A DNA stretch of 64,000 bases from Marthasterias glacialis (GCA_911728455.2 OU452227.1:17500110-17564109); one strand, 5' to 3'; shown: positions 1-12,893, numbered from the stretch's first letter. Program-made: numbers and translations. Notes: a model not told the origin generated them from the sequence alone.

Positions 1-1350
1 GTTTATTTAGTCTGGCAGGTAAACATGAGTTCCAATAGTTACATTGGAATTCTCCTTCAGTAAAACTTGCCATGCTTTACTATTTCACTGATAACAAACA
101 CTATTTGACATAATATTTGGTCAAGATAAGAATTGCCTGTTTATCACAGTCTGAATCAACAGAGTTGGAAATAACTTGACAATGTTGGAATGTCATGTCA
201 ATTACTTTAAGAATCATTTCACTTTAGGTAATCTTTGTATGCATTTTAAAAAGAATTTTAATCATGGACAGAGTGTAAATTAAAGTCAATATGAAGGGAT
301 TTGTTTCTGGGGAAAAAAGGTATTCTGCAAATGTATAGGGGGAGCAATCTTCTCCAAGCACCTCTTAACTTGGATGAGATGCACATTGGTAGAGGGACCA
401 TGGGTAGAAAAATTTAAGGGAAGCGACGCAAGACATAATAACGTTTCTTTCCTTTTTTGTTCCAATAGAGGTCAACAGTGGATGATGTGTTAACATGTGC
501 TGACATTAATTTGCCCTGTACAAAAAGGGACAAAAGGTACTGAAACTCATACTCAAATCTCCCTTTTACCGGGATGATTATTATTCCAGATCCTCGTCCT
601 TTTGTTGGACAAACAAGACATTGAAAGGCTTTCATGTGTTTGGCTTGGCAGGAAGTTTGAGATTTCAGCATGGATGTAGGCTTACGGCCAAGGGTTTGGG
701 AGATTTACGGTAATGACAAACCATATTTTCTTGGGCTTTTTATGTTAAAGTTTGTTGTCTTTACCTGGTTAAGTCATGGTTTTATTGTAACAACAATATT
801 CTCCCCCAAAAAACAATGTTAGGAGAATTCCGAAAAGGAATCCCAGTAACACTTGTGGTAATTTTTTTAAAGGTTGTTGGGCACCAGTGGAATTACAACA
901 GATCATTAAAAATTTGAAATACTTGATTATTATAGGATCAAAATGATGGAACCATAATATTAATCATGTTTTACATCTGAGCATAGAGCAATTTGAGCAC
1001 TGCCATTCGCTGACCCTCACATACCTCCCAAGACTTGATTGTACTAACACTGTCAAAGCTGTGCAGTTTACATGATGGAAATGTTTGTGTGATCCAGTGA
1101 GGTAAGGTTGCACAGGGATGCTCTGTCCCCTATCAACGTTTGGTTTGTAAACACGTAGCCTACACCTTACACAAATAACATCAGCCTGGCTGGATGGATG
1201 GATGCTGTGTCTACCTCCATGGTCTACCCAAAGGAAGCCCAAGGCAACAAGGAGTCTAGGATGGTTGTTTTGGTTGACTCACCAAGCCTGTGATTTCTTC
1301 TTGTGCTAATGGAGAGTCAAGCCATTGAGGTGATAGACTGGAATGACCTA
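1..1350. other. No supported gene; two small minus-strand ORFs
   Basis: I see no gene I can support here. Two minus-strand open frames stand out slightly. The frame at 414-671 ends in a basic, tyrosine-rich stretch (GKKRYYVLRRFP) and contains a possible 54-nt GT-AG segment. The frame at 964-1242 is rich in Cys and His (see findings). Neither has recognisable homology or a partner exon that I could join. Confidence 0.4.
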
Positions 1351-3300
1351 CCGTAATTTTCGGCCCATAAGCCGCGGCTTGGTGGTTGTTTTTCGCCCTC
1401 AAAAAGTTCCATGCGGCTTATGGGCCGGGCGGCTTATACGCCGACGTGTCAGTAACGGCCAAAAATCATTGTATAAATATTAAGCAAATTATTTCAGCGT
1501 GACAAGAAAATTTGCAATGTGAGATTGAGAAACAAAACTAACCACAAAACATCAAGGCTGTAGTTTAGTTGTAACGAATGTCGTTGATATTCAACCATGG
1601 ACATGATGGAGGAAGGAATAATGATCCAACCAAGACACGTAAAGCCGACCGAGCTAGAGCTACAGAAAACACACACATCTCAAGTTGAGGAGACTGGGGC
1701 CCGTTCACTATACATAGTCTCCAGCCTAGCACGAGGGACGGGAGCCAGTCTAAGGAGGGATTTTATAAGATTAACAATGAGGGCGTTTGAAAACGTTTAG
1801 CCAACGTATACCAAACACGTGCACTGTTCACCATGATAAGCAACAAGCCCAGCAAACAAAATGATACGTATTGTTGTCGGCGTTTTGTGACTACAGAGAC
1901 CTGTTGCGTGCGGGACGTATTGCACACCCATGAGCATGCAGCCTATTGGTTGAATTAACAGCAACAAGAGGCCGATCGACCAATTGAATGATAAATCCTT
2001 GTATTGTCCTCTAATTAAGTAGGCGGACCGTATTTGATGTTGCATTTCTTTAAAGTTTGTCGCTCCCGACTGAGGTTAGCTGGTGGCTTTTTTTAGTGGT
2101 CTCCTTTCAAAGAAGATTTATTCCAAAGATTAACGTTGATGAGTTCTGTTTAGGAAACATTATTTTTGTTTTGACGAAAAATGCTATTCTGGGGAATTAT
2201 TCCTTTCCTTTGTCAACAAATATTGTTCTACCGGGCGTAGGCCTAAACCTATTTAGGAAACTTCTTCAGTCTGAGTATTGTAATATTTCTTTTGTCAGGT
2301 TATTTTAGTTGTGGCGGAATATTTATATATTTGGGAGGGAAATATGCATAGGCATAGACATATTTAGAAAACTTCTCTATACTAAACAATCGTGTATTTC
2401 TTTTGTCAAAATATTTTATTCTGGGAAATTATTTATTACTTGTGGAGGCAGGGTGTTTATTTTATTACATATTTGGGACGGGAAAGACGTAGTCACGTTT
2501 CACCTCTTTTTGGAAGATTTGGTAGCTCTGAAAAGAGCTGGTGGGTTTATTTGGCTGGTGTGACAAACAAAAACAAAACAGTCATTTTCAGGGCTACCAC
2601 AAAACAAAAGAGATGAGAAGCAATCACGGTCTGGTCCACATATTGGGGTAACCTTTATTGAATTAACAAAATATTCCTTAAACTTACGAAACATTTTTGA
2701 GAAAGGAAACCATTTTCAGGGCTTCACCAAAAAACAACAAAATTGTAATCGGCAGTTGCGGTCTGTTTTAAATGTAGAAGTACACTTTATTGAACTAAAA
2801 GTCTATTCCTTAACAACAAAACTTTTTAACGACTTGATCTCAACGTCTCTAATTTCACTGTCAGTAGCGGGGGATAATGCGAACAGGAATGGTTCCATCT
2901 GTTGCTTGGGAACTGGCCCTCCAGTTTCCATGGGGAAGTTCGGGGGAAATCCGTCAGAAGGGTGCCTGTGCTATCGGCGCTAGTATTCCTATTAAGTATT
3001 AAAGAAAAAAGAGACAGGCCGACTTTCTTTCTGGACGTTTCCATTGGTTGAAAAGAAAAAGAGACAGACGTACTTGCTTTCTAGGCTTTTTATTGGTTCA
3101 TTAACCAGCTGTAGTCAGACAGTGACCGCAGATACGCGGCCCCCTCTGTGTGTGAAGTGCCGGCGCTTCTCTGTGAGTGCGGTGAACCTGCTGCGGCTTA
3201 TGCGGTATTGCGGCTTATGGGCCGACACCTAAATCTTGTTTTGGAAATTATTGGGCACTGTGGCTAATGGGCCAGGCGGCTTATGGGCCGAAAATTACGG
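1351..3300. mobile_element. Non-autonomous TA-flanked DNA transposon (Tc1/mariner-pogo-like)
   Basis: A 25-bp perfect terminal inverted repeat (starting CCGTAATTTTCGGCCCATAA) occupies 1351-1375 and 3276-3300. Both ends are bordered by TA, the target duplication expected of the Tc1/mariner superfamily. Subterminal copies of a GCGGCTTATGGGCCG motif recur near both ends (about 1413 and 3206). No transposase is recognisable in the roughly 1.95 kb interior, so the copy is read as non-autonomous. Assignment to the pogo/Tigger side is inference. Confidence 0.75.
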
Positions 3301-4855
3301 TAATTACTTTGCATATATCCTCTCTCTGTGATAGTCTTTCGCAAATGTTTATGTATATGACTCAGACCATAAGGAGATTCTTGGATTCTAAACCTGATGG
3401 TTCTTTTGCAGTGATAATTGTTGATAGTTAGTGCTTATGTACTGAATGTTTTTTGTAATACATGGAGGAAGACTTATTACACATTTTCTACAAAATGCTT
3501 GTATTTCCCTTGCACTGAACTCACATGCAGCTGCTGTCTGCCCATAGTCTGCATTTTTGGGAGTCAGTATTCATGTGAAATACGTCACCGTTTTCACAAA
3601 CGGCCAATTTAACCCAAAAAAATCATACTTTTGGCAAATCAGTGTTTTTACACATTCTGGTTGTTAACATTCACACCAACATATTCCCTGAGTTTCGAGT
3701 CATAAAATGTTATAGTTTGTAATTACACTAATTTATAGCACGAGGATAGTATCAGTTTTGAGTGCTGGCACCAGTGGTGAAGAGAAGGCAGTTTCTTTGT
3801 GGGGAGGGGGGGGGGGGGGGGCGGGGTGTGGAAGCCTAAGTTTGCATTACCAAATGAGAGTAAAATCGCAATGACGTGAGACTCACCTACATGTGGGGGT
3901 TCAGGGGCAAACCACGCTCATGAGGTTTTTCAGTGATTCAAAGGTTAAAAATGGCCCTCAGATGCTGAGCATTAGACGACTCATAGAAAAAATTATTTTT
4001 GCAAGTCCCCAGTTAGAGTATGTGGACACAAATTCTAGACGCTCTACAGTTTAAAGTATTTTCAGGGCTAAGGAGGACCATCAAGTTGCCGAAAATAGAT
4101 GTTTAATTTTGAAATTCAAACTTTGAATACTTTTAGACTCGGGACAAATCCCCTACTGTTGGAGTTTATATGGCAAACAATTCTTATGGGGGTCCAGGGG
4201 CACTCTAATATTTTTAGTTTTTAAAAAAGTCGCTACGCGGCTGGCTGGCACGGTGCCAGAAATGAGTACTCTGCCTTTTGCGTTTTCATGTGAATCATAT
4301 GCAAGATATCCAGCAACCAAATATCAAAAACAGGATCTTGATGTTTTGTTTTAGCAAAATGTTCCCAGGAAAAACACTTCCTGGAGGGTTTACATAAACA
4401 CGTAGGTTGTTGATTTTGTGATTCACAATTCAGCAAACTTCCTTGTTTAATCAAAGCAGGATTCTTCAATGTATTGTTTCACTGTGTACTCAAAACACTA
4501 TGGGTGTAGGTCAGTGGTGATTGTTCTTGTGTTGATATTCCTTGGATAGAGATTGACAGGTTGATACTGGTCCACCTGAAGGCATACAGGTACATGCTCT
4601 GGGATAGCTGTATGGTCAAACCATAATAAGTGGGTCAGGGGTCAGGAATCAAATCACAAGCCAGCATGGTTTGAAGGATGCATGTTTACACTCCATGGCT
4701 GATCATGTGTGTTTTCCCTAGGATACTCTCTTGGACCACTTATTCAGATCAACTACAAATTGTCCAGGGTTTTGTGAGGTCAAGCCATGTTTAAACTAAA
4801 GGACACTTGTGCAGGGGCTACATACTGTACACCCATTTCTCAATAAATATTAATA
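3301..4855. other. Gene-free stretch with a poly-G run
   Basis: No coding signal or recognised repeat family is visible, apart from a G-run at 3801-3827 interrupted by single A and C bases. The small minus-strand frame at 4233-4469 has no family features and is treated as chance. Confidence 0.4.
3801..3827 (+). repeat. Poly-G tract
   Basis: A nearly pure guanine run with one A near its start and one C near its end; simple-sequence DNA with G-quadruplex potential. Confidence 0.8.
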
Positions 4856-5689
4856 CAGTCGACTCTCGTTAATACGAGGTCCGCCGGACTGGCCTGTTTT
4901 TCTCGTATTAACCGAACCTCGTATTATCTGAGCGCGGTATTAACAATGCACATTGCATAACATAAATGGACACAAGTGTATAAATGCACCCGTACTGCAA
5001 TAGAAACTGCATAACTGTGATAATTTACAGGTACATGTACCATACAAACATACAACATTTTGGGCAAATAAAACTGTTTTGATTTAATTAATTTATTTCT
5101 AAAGTCAATTTATGAAACAATTTCCTTTTTTCATGACTGAAAAAGGAACGCATATGACTTTAACTTGCCGTTCTTGGCAGCCAAGTTTCGGTCGCAACGG
5201 CCAACATGACAAGTTGAATGTTGATTTTCATTGGTTGTCACACCGTACCTTAGTAAGTAATGCGAGATAGCTCATAGCCAAGGCGGGATACCAGCGAACA
5301 ATAAACGGTCTGGTGTCCACCTCTCATCTGCGTTGTACAAATACTACCATTTAATAGACTGGTACCATTGCCAACGCTCAAATAGCATCTCTATTGATCA
5401 TGATCAACGGAGCGGTAGCACATGTCAATTTTTCACCTCCATGAAGGTAAACTATCGATGCCCAACAATTGATTCCCCAAACTCGCTATAAAAGTAAGAC
5501 AAACAATACATTTGCTCGTTACGGGGCCGCAAGAATACCTCGTATTATCCGTGTTCTCGTTATGACCGTGCTCGTATCATCCGTATTTAAATGCATTAAA
5601 ACACACATGGGGTAGTTCGGGACCGGCAAAATACCTCGTATAAACCGGAACCTCGTAACATCCGAGCTCGTAATAACGAGAGTCGACTG
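4856..5689. mobile_element. Tigger-like MITE, 834 bp
   Basis: The ends read CAGTCGACTCTCGTTAATAC on the left and the inverse complement with small differences on the right, directly flanked by TA on both sides. CAGT-CGACTCTCGTTAAT termini and a TA duplication are the signature of pogo/Tigger elements. The right part (about 5520-5689) repeats CCTCGTAT / CTCGTTATGACCG-type motifs several times, like subterminal transposase-binding repeats. No transposase frame is present. Confidence 0.8.
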
Positions 5690-5775
5690 TACACAGTTCT
5701 TACATAGCGCTCTATCAATATTATTGTTTTTTCTACAAGGTATGTGGAGCCATGGTAGAGCTATGTTCAAAATTT

Positions 5776-6035
5776 AAGACCCATTTATTTACATAGCACC
5801 ATGTAATGGTTCACAGGGTGCTGTGGCGAAATCTGCACTGGGTCCTTTTACAGGCATTACACAACACACGGGACATACGGTTTTTCGTCATCCGAAGGAC
5901 GAAGCACTGGTAGGCCTAACAGTTAGGTGTCTTGCTTAAGGACAGGAGTGTCAAGACCGGGACTCGAACCCACACTCTGCTGATCAGAAACACCAGAGAT
6001 TGAGTCTAGTGTGCTTGACTGCTCGATCACGACAC
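5776..6035 (-). mobile_element. tRNA-Leu-derived SINE, full-length copy
   Basis: Read on the minus strand it opens with a tRNA-like head: GTGTCGTGATCGAGC as the A-box region, an anticodon-loop region ACTCAAT (CAA, Leu), and GGTTCGAGTCCCGGTC as the B-box. The acceptor strand TTGACAC follows. A non-tRNA body of about 165 bp ends in AAATGGGTCT. The same body and the same end occur in the copy at 17755-18034, so this is a dispersed family with a defined 3' end. I cannot name the SINE family without a search. Confidence 0.8.
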
Positions 6036-8254
6036 GTCTATGACATATGTGAATGTAGCATAATATTTGCCACAAGATGATCCTCTCAAATGTCTGAAAC
6101 TGTTATCTGGCACTGATGCTGTCACTTCTTTTTTAAGTGCATAAATCTCCAATACATTTTTGATAGACACTAGACTTCCATTTCATTACCAAGAACTTGA
6201 AAATTCAGAATTCAGTAGTACGTATTGTTTTTTTCTCAAAATCAGCTCAACCAGTGCAGATTCTGAAATGAATAAGCATAAATTTTCATTAATTTGTTTT
6301 AAAGGTATCCTTTTTTCTCATACAGGGAGACATCAAGAAATATCTCCTTTAATTTCAGAGTTTATTTGTATCTAATTGTGTGGTGACCTAGTACAGTTTT
6401 TGCATGCCACAAAATAGTCAATAGGACCTTTCTAGTACCCTCGTTGACCTATAAGTTGATTCTATATTGGATTCAGAACCTTGTCAGTATATCAGAATAG
6501 GTGCCACATTGCACCTAAACCATCACAGAGCATCCATGGTCCTTTCTCTAGGCATAAGAGTTACCAAGGCAGCCCACTAATCACCTCATACTAGGCTAAA
6601 TCAAGCATGACATTCTCTTCTCAACTCAGTTTGGGCTGAAAGGTCACTGTGGTTGCAATTCCTGGCACCACCTCCCCCACAAGAGTGAACTTAAACATTC
6701 TTTGCAATACAACATTTCTTACAGTACATTAATAAAGGAACATGTATTAGTGTGCAGTGCATTGTGTTGCTACTACCATGGGGTCAGGGTGGGAAATGCA
6801 AGACCTAACAACCCCTATAATATCATTATCTAAATTTTAATTATGTTGGTGTATCTTACAACAATATTAAAAATACTTGGTTCTTATAAAGTGAACATAC
6901 ACTGTATCCTAATAGCTAGATCACGGTGCTTTACAACATTATTATCCCTTTTTGTCAGGCATACTAATTCTACTTCCATGCTTAAACCATTCCTCAAACT
7001 TTCAACTCCCTGTGGGCTTAAATTATCGCTAAGGGGTTAATCCAACACAATATTGTTTCACCCCTCTCAGGTTCCCATTTATACACCTGGGTTAAGAGAA
7101 GCAAGTATGGTTAAGTGCCTATCTCAAAGACAAAAATGTCATGACCCACACTCCAATGGTTCATCAGCCACCAGAACTTGAGTCCGATGCACTAGATCCC
7201 TCAGCCACGACATGAGAGCCTCAATCCGATCAGTGTCATCATTTCATTTTATACAACATGCTTACTTTTACTTTCTGAAACTGTATGCAATTTTTTCATC
7301 TATTAAAAGTTTCGTAGTTTATTATATTAACTGTATCGTCAGTTAATAATGAATTATGCATTCCTGTAGAAGCCATTTAAAGGGAAGTTTCACCATTCAC
7401 TTTTTTGACTGACCATCATGACTTAAGTCCAAGTCATCAATGGCACGAATTGATTCGGACTTGAGTCCAAGTCGTACAACACTGGAATTAAATTTGAAAT
7501 TCCTCTATGAAAAATTTATCAATGTGGCAACAAGAAATGTCGGTAAAATGATGAGGATAAGTGGCATGGCGGGGTGGAGGGGGTGAGTTTCAGAATTCCT
7601 GGCTACATGCCTCCTTAGGATCACAAGTGACTGGGGAAGAACCGACCCACAAGTACAAACATCTTATATGTCATTGGAGTAACATCATTATAGTTTTATT
7701 GCAGCACATATATTATACTCTTTTTGGCATACGGAGAATAACATTAAACAATACATTTGATACTATTCACAATTGGCAAAAGATAGACTAAGACATTTAT
7801 ACAGAATTTTTATAGACAGAATCAATGGTTTACAATTATACAAGAACCTACATATAAGGACACTGGGGATGCAAGGAAGTTGTAAGGTTATTGAAAAGTT
7901 TAGAAATCCAAAGAAAATGCATTGGAGTATTCTTTCTTAACAATCAAGAAATGACAAGAGTGTATACACAATCAAGGTAAAGTCTGTTCAGGCAATTTGC
8001 TCTCTTTTTTACATTGATACCAAAAAATTAAGTTTCTGCCTGCCAATGCACATCGTGTTTTGCATAAATTTGGATAGGAGTGAATGTCATGGCTCAGATC
8101 AACATTGAGTTAAGTCACAGTTGATGTCACACCATAACCACTTTATGCAAAAACAAGAAGTGCATTTGCCATTCATACAGCAGGGAATAGTTCAACATAG
8201 TGCAGTCCAGATGTACACAAAGGGCACATAGTGTATCATACAGTAAAGACTTTA
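6036..8254. other. Gene-free stretch
   Basis: No supported gene. It holds a degenerate SINE fragment (7100-7215) and, near 7410-7475, two spaced copies of a GACTTRAGTCCAAGTC motif. The small plus-strand frames at 6160, 6843 and 7561 show no family features. Confidence 0.4.
7100..7215 (-). mobile_element. Degenerate tRNA-Leu SINE fragment
   Basis: The minus strand carries CATGTCGTGGCTGAG, an anticodon region GGACTCAAGTTCTGGTG and a decayed B-box followed by GTCATGACA. It matches the heads at 6035 and 18034 but lacks the full body. Confidence 0.6.
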
Positions 8255-8473
8255 TACTCTCGAAATGTAAAAAAGTGAAAAATTGACTCTCTCGCCCGAG
8301 TGGTGTCATTGTGGCTCTTTTGAGAGTGAAACCCTTTTTGAGTGAAACTGGAGCTAACTTTACTATGATTCAAGTCTTTCACTCTAAACAGATTTGTTCG
8401 CCATATGGCTCTTTGTAAGAGTGGTATGGTAGACAAAACAAGTTGTTTTTCGCTCTTTTACATTTAGAGAGTA
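8255..8473. mobile_element. MITE, 219 bp, TACTCTC-ended family (short copy)
   Basis: The left end TACTCTCGAAATGTAAAAAA is mirrored by the right end, whose complement reads TACTCTCTAAATGTAAAAGA. Inside are ACTCTCTCGCCCGAGTGGTG and an AAGAGTGGTATGG...AGACAAAAC block. Both blocks recur in the longer copy at 13550-13937, which shows this is a family. Confidence 0.7.
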
Positions 8474-10689
8474 CACAATCAAACTGTATTCAAACCCGAC
8501 CATCATTCACAGATTGTTTTGGATTTTCTAAGCATCACAAAATTGCTTAGCACAGAAAAATCTTGCTTATCGGAAGCAGGTTACCAGCAACAATACCATG
8601 TGTTGTAAAGTGCAATTCTTTTGACTGATTCCCCGCTAATGTTTGCTTAGCAAAATGAAATTGGTCCTTGGAGATTTTCTGCTCGAAAGCATGCGGATAA
8701 CATTAGGAATTGTCAAAGACCAGTATCTGCACTTTGTGTGACCCAACTTTTACATGACATAGTAAACCTGTGAAAGTTAAAGCTCAATTGGTCATCTGTG
8801 TCTTGAAAAATAGTGGAGGAAAAAATTACTATTTGTAAGCATCAGATTTTTGGACTCGTAAGATCAAAATCAATGGTTTTACTCATTTTTCAATAACTAT
8901 GGCATTTCAGACAGAAAATTCAAAGGAAAGTTTCCCACCATTACCACCTTTAAACCGTTCCGTTCACATTTTAATCTTACCAATGTTAAGCACATGCTTT
9001 AAAACAGAATTTTAGAATTTCCTGTTTTTAAAACACAACAAGTTAACCAGTGGCAATGCGACAAGTCGCTGCAGTCAACATTCACGACTACTTGACCAGT
9101 AGCACTAGTTGCTATGCTTGTTTCAGGGTTTATGAAAAAACATAAATTTCCCCTGAAATTACTGGAAATGCATTCCTTTTCAGCTTTTTGGGGGGGAATA
9201 TAGTTACTTTGTTTTAAATAAATTCACATCAAATACAATGTGAAAGGACACAAAAAGGTGTACAGTTACATGTACATGTTATACGTGAATACAAATGTGC
9301 TGTGTGCTGATTATTATTAGGTTCATTGATTCATACTCTTCATTACTACAATTGCAACATTAATTGTCATGACAAACTTGATGGTATTGGTCCCAAAGAT
9401 CAATAGAAGTTAAACGTAACAACGATAGGAAACTCCAACATGAACCGATGTTGAAACTAATTCACATTTTGTGGGCTTTGTGCACTGCGTGGGCTATCCA
9501 CACTAGTAATATTAATGAAATGGAAATTAGTAGTAATTACTCACTGGTAATCCTCACTAGTAATATCAATGAAATGGAAATTAGTACAGGCAATAATACT
9601 TAGTAAAGCTATATAATCATACCATTTGAAGATTACATAGTTAATGAAAGAAGGTACCCCATGTTCCCCCCGCCCCTAGATATTTAGTAAAGTGTTCCCT
9701 GCAAACTAAAACACAATGTGATGAAACAGCAGAGATCCATATTTGTCAGGATTATTTTGTGTATACAGATGTACCTCTTTGTGGGCGTATTAAACTAAAA
9801 AAAAATTATGCTGACCAAAAAATGTTACATGTTGGTGGTGTCTGTTTGGTCATTGCTCTGCAAACAGAAGAAAAAACTGTACACCATCAACAGTTGACAT
9901 AATTGTAAAGAATACCTTTTGATATCTGCTTTTCTAAGCTAGCATGTGCATGATTCATTTCGTTCCCTTTCTTTTCCCTTCTTCCAAAAGTACTTCCGCA
10001 TTAAATCATCATTCATTACATTTCTTAACATGCTTCTTTCATTTTCCTTTCTGACCCACCACAACAAATTTGGTTGTAAATGTAAGCTGCATTCTTTACA
10101 TGTAAAAAACCCAAACAAATCATGAATAAATTACCCAAATAATACATTTACATATCTACAGATATTTGTAGATAAATTATTTACTTTTTTAATTACATGA
10201 TATAATTATATATACAATGAGTAAGATACACATTCCTAGTTACCTCACCATATCGTGTACAAAGGCCCCCCAAAAAGTATGACATTATTAAGTAAAACTG
10301 TATGTATGTGTACACTACAATATACTCATGCGCTATTACAGTGAACATGGAAGTGAACACTTGTGGTAAAAATTCCCTGTAGATGAATACAGGGGAAACA
10401 TGAACAAATTGTACACAGAAATCAAACGGTAATACTTCAGCTTATTTTAGTGCTATTTTCGTACAAATAGCAATTGATTTATCACTTAATGTCAGCGTTT
10501 GTATATGTTTTGATCAAGGAGGATCTCTGTCAGGACATCGTAAATATTTGAAGTTTTCTTGAGTGTGACAGAATGTATGGTAGCGTAACTTGGGATACTT
10601 TGGACCACAGTTAAAGTTTGACTTAAAATAACATAGAACCCACATTGCAGGGCTAAATTTAATCACTAGCCCAACATAACAACATGCAA
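8474..10689. other. Gene-free stretch
   Basis: AT-rich intergenic DNA with no supported gene. 8500-8700 resembles a repeat (two TTGCTTA/GCTTAGCA motifs), 9501-9588 is a local duplication, and 9655-9675 is a C-rich patch. Confidence 0.4.
9501..9588 (+). repeat. Two-copy direct repeat, period 54
   Basis: The block CACTAGTAATATTAATGAAA and its continuation at 9501-9534 recur at 9555-9588 with one base change. The 20-bp spacer contains a third, degraded ACTGGTAAT. It reads as a small local tandem duplication. Confidence 0.75.
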
Positions 10690-11475
10690 GAAAGCTGTGG
10701 ACTAATCAAACTTGGTTCCTAGGTAGCTTAACTTAGCAACTAGGTAACCAAGTGGAGTAGTCAAACATGGGGCTCTTAGGTAGCCCATCGGGATAGCCGA
10801 ACATGGCTCGGCAGGCTGGTCAAACTTTGTTCTTGGGTAGCCCGACGGGCTAGTCAAACTGGGGTCTGAGGTAGCCAAACTTAGCTTTTACATTTAGGTA
10901 GACCAAACTTTGCTCTTGGGTAGCCCGACGGGCTAGTCAAACTGGGGTCTGAGGTAGCCAAACTTAGCTTTTACATTTAGGTAGACCAAACTTTGCTCTT
11001 GGGTAGCCCGACGGGCTAGTCAAACTGGGGTCTGAGGTAGCCAAACTTAGCTTTTACATTTAGGTAGACCAAACTTGGCTCTTAGGTAGCCCAGCTGGTT
11101 AGTCAATCTTGGCTCTTAACTAACCCAGCAGGCTGGTCAAACTTGGCCCTCAGGTAGCCAGGTGGGTTATTCAAACTTAGCTCTTAGGTAGCCTGGCAGG
11201 CTATAGTCAAACTTGGCTCTTAGGTAGCCCAGTGGACTAGTCAAACTTGGCTCTTACATGTAGGTAGCCCGGTGGGCTAGTCAAACTTGTCTCTTAAGTA
11301 GCCTGGTAGGCTAGTCAAACTTGGCTCTCAGGTAGCCAGGCGGGCTAATCAAACTTGGTTTTAAGGTTGCCCGGTTGGCTAGTCAACCCTCGCTCCCGGG
11401 AAGCCTGGTGGGCTAGTCAAACTTGGCTCTTCCTGTTGGGCTAGTCAAAGCTGTCAAATTGATGCAGGTTGGTCA
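10690..11475 (+). repeat. Minisatellite with higher-order units
   Basis: About 20 diverged copies of a 30-40 bp unit built around GGTAGCCCGGYGGGCTAGTC and AAACTTGGCTCTTA fill the interval. From about 10825 to 11075 three consecutive copies of an 83-bp higher-order unit are nearly identical (the CCCGACGGGC block starts at 10841, 10924 and 11007). No open frame runs through it. Confidence 0.85.
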
Positions 11476-11740
11476 AAATGCACGGCTGACCCGCCCAAAG
11501 GACTAGTTTCAAGAAAACATTAGCCTGCCATGTGGATTATGATTTTACATGCAAAAAAACAATTTGCATAAGCCAATTTTTTGACTTTTTTTGCTTCACA
11601 TTACCTATGTAGAGTGCTGTCAAAAATGATTTGTTTTAGTTTCTTGTTTTGTTCTTTGAGAAGAAGGTCGTCATTATAAGATTTTTAAAAGATGTTGAAC
11701 TTCCCACATTTTCTTGATGAGTGCCACGTTTGAATTCCCC

Positions 11741-11850
11741 TTCCTCACCCTGAATAAGACTGTGTAGTATCTTGCCTGCCAAGAAATGCCCTGGAACATA
11801 CAAAGTCGCTCTTTTTGTAAAGAGGATGACATGGTCTACTGTAAAAGGTG
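11741..11850 (+). repeat. Dispersed repeat, short copy
   Basis: The phrase TAGTATCTTGCCTGCC, then GAAATGCCCTGGAA and CTCTTTTTGTAAA, recurs at 20970-21045 and 51490-51555 in the same order and spacing. This is the shortest of three copies. Confidence 0.6.
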
Positions 11851-12481
11851 TAAAATTAATATCCCAAATTTTGATTGTGGAAAATAGCAGAAATCCCTTA
11901 GTCAGGATTGGTTTATGTGGCAGACCATAAAGCAAAAGTACAACAAAAAACGCTGCAAAAAATAATAATAACTTTATTATAAACACATATTTCCCAAACC
12001 AAATCCTTCAATGAAGGAAAGTGAGGAGCCAAATACTGATTAACGGTTCAGATTTTCATCTGTCATTCTGTCTTAATTTACATTAAAAATTGATTTGTAT
12101 ATTTTGTACAGATTTTGTATTGTACTGCCGCTGATAGTAACTAGCACCGTTAACTAACACATGAACTATTGAGGTATGCTTGTATGATGGCTATATGAGT
12201 GTATAAGGTAAGGAAATTGTATAACAACCAAAGTGCGAAGTTATTGGGGGCAATTTCATAGATTCCCGAGGAAACTTATTTGATTTTAGAGGAAAAAATT
12301 CGAAGAAATTTCCTGGCCATTTTAAAATAAAAAATTGTAGCCTTTGGCAGCTTAGCTGGACAAATGTGTTTCTTTTGATACTTATTTTCTTGCACATATT
12401 GAATGATTATGTTCACCATCAGCTGAATATTCAAACTGCTGGTCATCAACAGTTTTTTTGATTGAGCTAGTGAGTATTTGC

Positions 12482-12625
12482 CAGGCCTGGAATTTCTTCT
12501 TTGAGGGGGCAAGGCCATTTTCATTTTGCAAAGAGGACTTCTATTGGGAAATCTTTAAATCTATGGAAAACTTTTGAAGGGGCACGAAGGCCAAGACCAG
12601 GGCAACAGAGGCCAAGGCCTGTGTA
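12482..12625. mobile_element. CAGGCCTG-ended repeat copy
   Basis: The interval runs from CAGGCCTGGAATTTCTTC to GGCCAAGGCCTG and contains GGGGCACGAAGGCCAAGACC. Related sequence lies at 22320-22460 and 53203-53389, and a fragment near 16430-16490. The palindromic CAGGCCTG at the ends suggests a hAT-type MITE, but I could not find an 8-bp target duplication. Confidence 0.45.
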
Positions 12626-12893
12626 ATCCATGCCTAATTTGCTTGTCTGTAAATGCCTGCAAACTATTCGCAAGAGCTGAAATTCTTGGCTGACCCTATA
12701 CCTAGTAAGTAATGCCACAAAATTGGGATCAGGTCTATGAAATTATCCCCAAATGACACCAAAAGTACATTCTTCATTTCCATGCAGGGTTACAATATAC
12801 ATTTATAATCCATATTTCTCTGCTCTTTGTATGGAAAGTCGTTTTGTTCCTCATAAGAAATGAAAGACAGACAAGCAGAAACGTTGGTCAGAC

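Noticed and set aside
7410-7475. GACTTRAGTCC repeats as a regulatory palindrome
   Set aside because: Only two diverged copies, no nearby gene; most likely an old repeat.
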